Origin: S012-109 sp964425105
Lineage (GTDB): Bacteria > Pseudomonadota > Gammaproteobacteria > SZUA-140
Length of the DNA: 22,029 nt
Assembly (NCBI GenBank): GCA_964425105.1
Contig: CAYRLE010000041.1
Span: 1 to 22,029 of the forward strand
Reading direction: 5' to 3'
The notes below the pieces were generated by a model that was given only the letters and a program-made list of their open reading frames with translations, had not been told where the DNA came from and ran no database searches. Positions 21,803 through 22,029 of this stretch are shown here, in pieces; the stretch's first letter is position 1, and the number at the start of each line of letters is the position of its first letter. The position numbers were made by a program, and so were the translations under genes.

Positions 21803-21876
21803 TGAGTAATGTGTGATGAGTGATGAGTAATGAAGCTGTGATACGCCCATCACTCATCATGCATTACTCATCACCC
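21797..21876. repeat. Heptamer-type inverted repeat, locus 3 (TGATGAG variant)
   Basis: The left arm 21797-21827 and right arm 21846-21876 match at 28 of 31 positions, around an 18-base loop. The unit here is TGATGAG/TAATG rather than GTGAGGN. The gene's TGA stop (21800-21802) lies inside the left arm. A transcript would form a very stable hairpin, so this may end or protect the mRNA. Confidence 0.9.
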
Positions 21877-21951
21877 ACTGTGTTGCCGCGCTACACCTCA
21901 TATTCCCTCCGCTTTCCGCACAGGCGGACAAATCGGGCTCGCCCACAATAA

Positions 21952-22019
21952 TTGACTGCTTTCCTTGACTGTTTCAGAAAAATTAAGGCTTCTGGATCAG
22001 TGTCCGACAATGTTATACT
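21952..22019 (+). promoter_or_regulatory. Possible promoter at the right edge
   Basis: A good -10 box TATACT (22014-22019) is preceded by a poor -35 (TTCTGG, 18-base spacer). Upstream are two direct copies of TTGACTG (21952-21958 and 21965-21971), 13 bases apart. The gene they would serve lies outside the window. Confidence 0.35.
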
Positions 22020-22029
22020 TGAAATACTA

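Noticed and set aside
19033..21876. CRISPR array
   Set aside because: The repeats are 7-base units in uninterrupted tandem, without regular unique spacers, and no cas genes are present.
21877..22029. A further gene at the right edge
   Set aside because: No open frame with a credible start or recognisable sequence is present; the stretch looks like an upstream regulatory region.

Overview
The window looks like a chromosomal segment of a GC-rich gammaproteobacterium, plausibly a sulfur-oxidising Chromatiales-type lineage (the order is an inference). The best evidence is the block at 17.1-20.1 kb: the signal recognition particle RNA followed by dnaX, ybaB and recR, the standard gammaproteobacterial order. 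No mobile-element genes, tRNAs, rRNAs or CRISPR arrays are visible.

Left part (1-11.4 kb) is an accessory, defence-like island. A Fic-type protein with an N-terminal winged-helix region is cut by the left edge; an AT-rich promoter with two direct repeats precedes it. Next is a large SWIM/SNF2 helicase on the minus strand. Divergent from it is a complete four-gene Wadjet operon, jetABCD (3201-9894). It encodes a kleisin, a KITE subunit, an SMC ATPase and a TOPRIM nuclease that together recognise and cut small circular DNA; all gene junctions overlap. Convergent with jetD is a two-gene operon: a small XRE regulator, apparently leaderless and with a palindromic operator centred on its -10 box, and a protein of unknown function.

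Middle part (11.4-17.0 kb) holds a VanZ-like membrane protein, a cold-shock protein with a clear terminator, a decayed EamA transporter whose N-terminal half is missing, and a glycine-rich lipoprotein. It also holds a striking single-chain fusion of a Clp1-type polynucleotide-kinase P-loop domain to an RNase Z-type metallo-beta-lactamase domain (14257-16203), and a secreted SPOR-like protein.

Right part (17.0-22.0 kb) has 4.5S RNA, dnaX, ybaB, recR, a PQQ-type sugar dehydrogenase and a small membrane protein. The stop codons of dnaX, recR and the last gene are each followed within 0-11 bases by an inverted pair of heptamer-repeat arms (GTGAGGN at two loci, a TGATGAG type at the third). One of these elements appears to supply the ribosome binding site, the GTG start and part of the signal-peptide coding sequence of the sugar dehydrogenase.

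The best candidates for undescribed biology are the Clp1-RNase Z fusion, the XRE/unknown-protein pair next to Wadjet, and the heptamer hairpin family.
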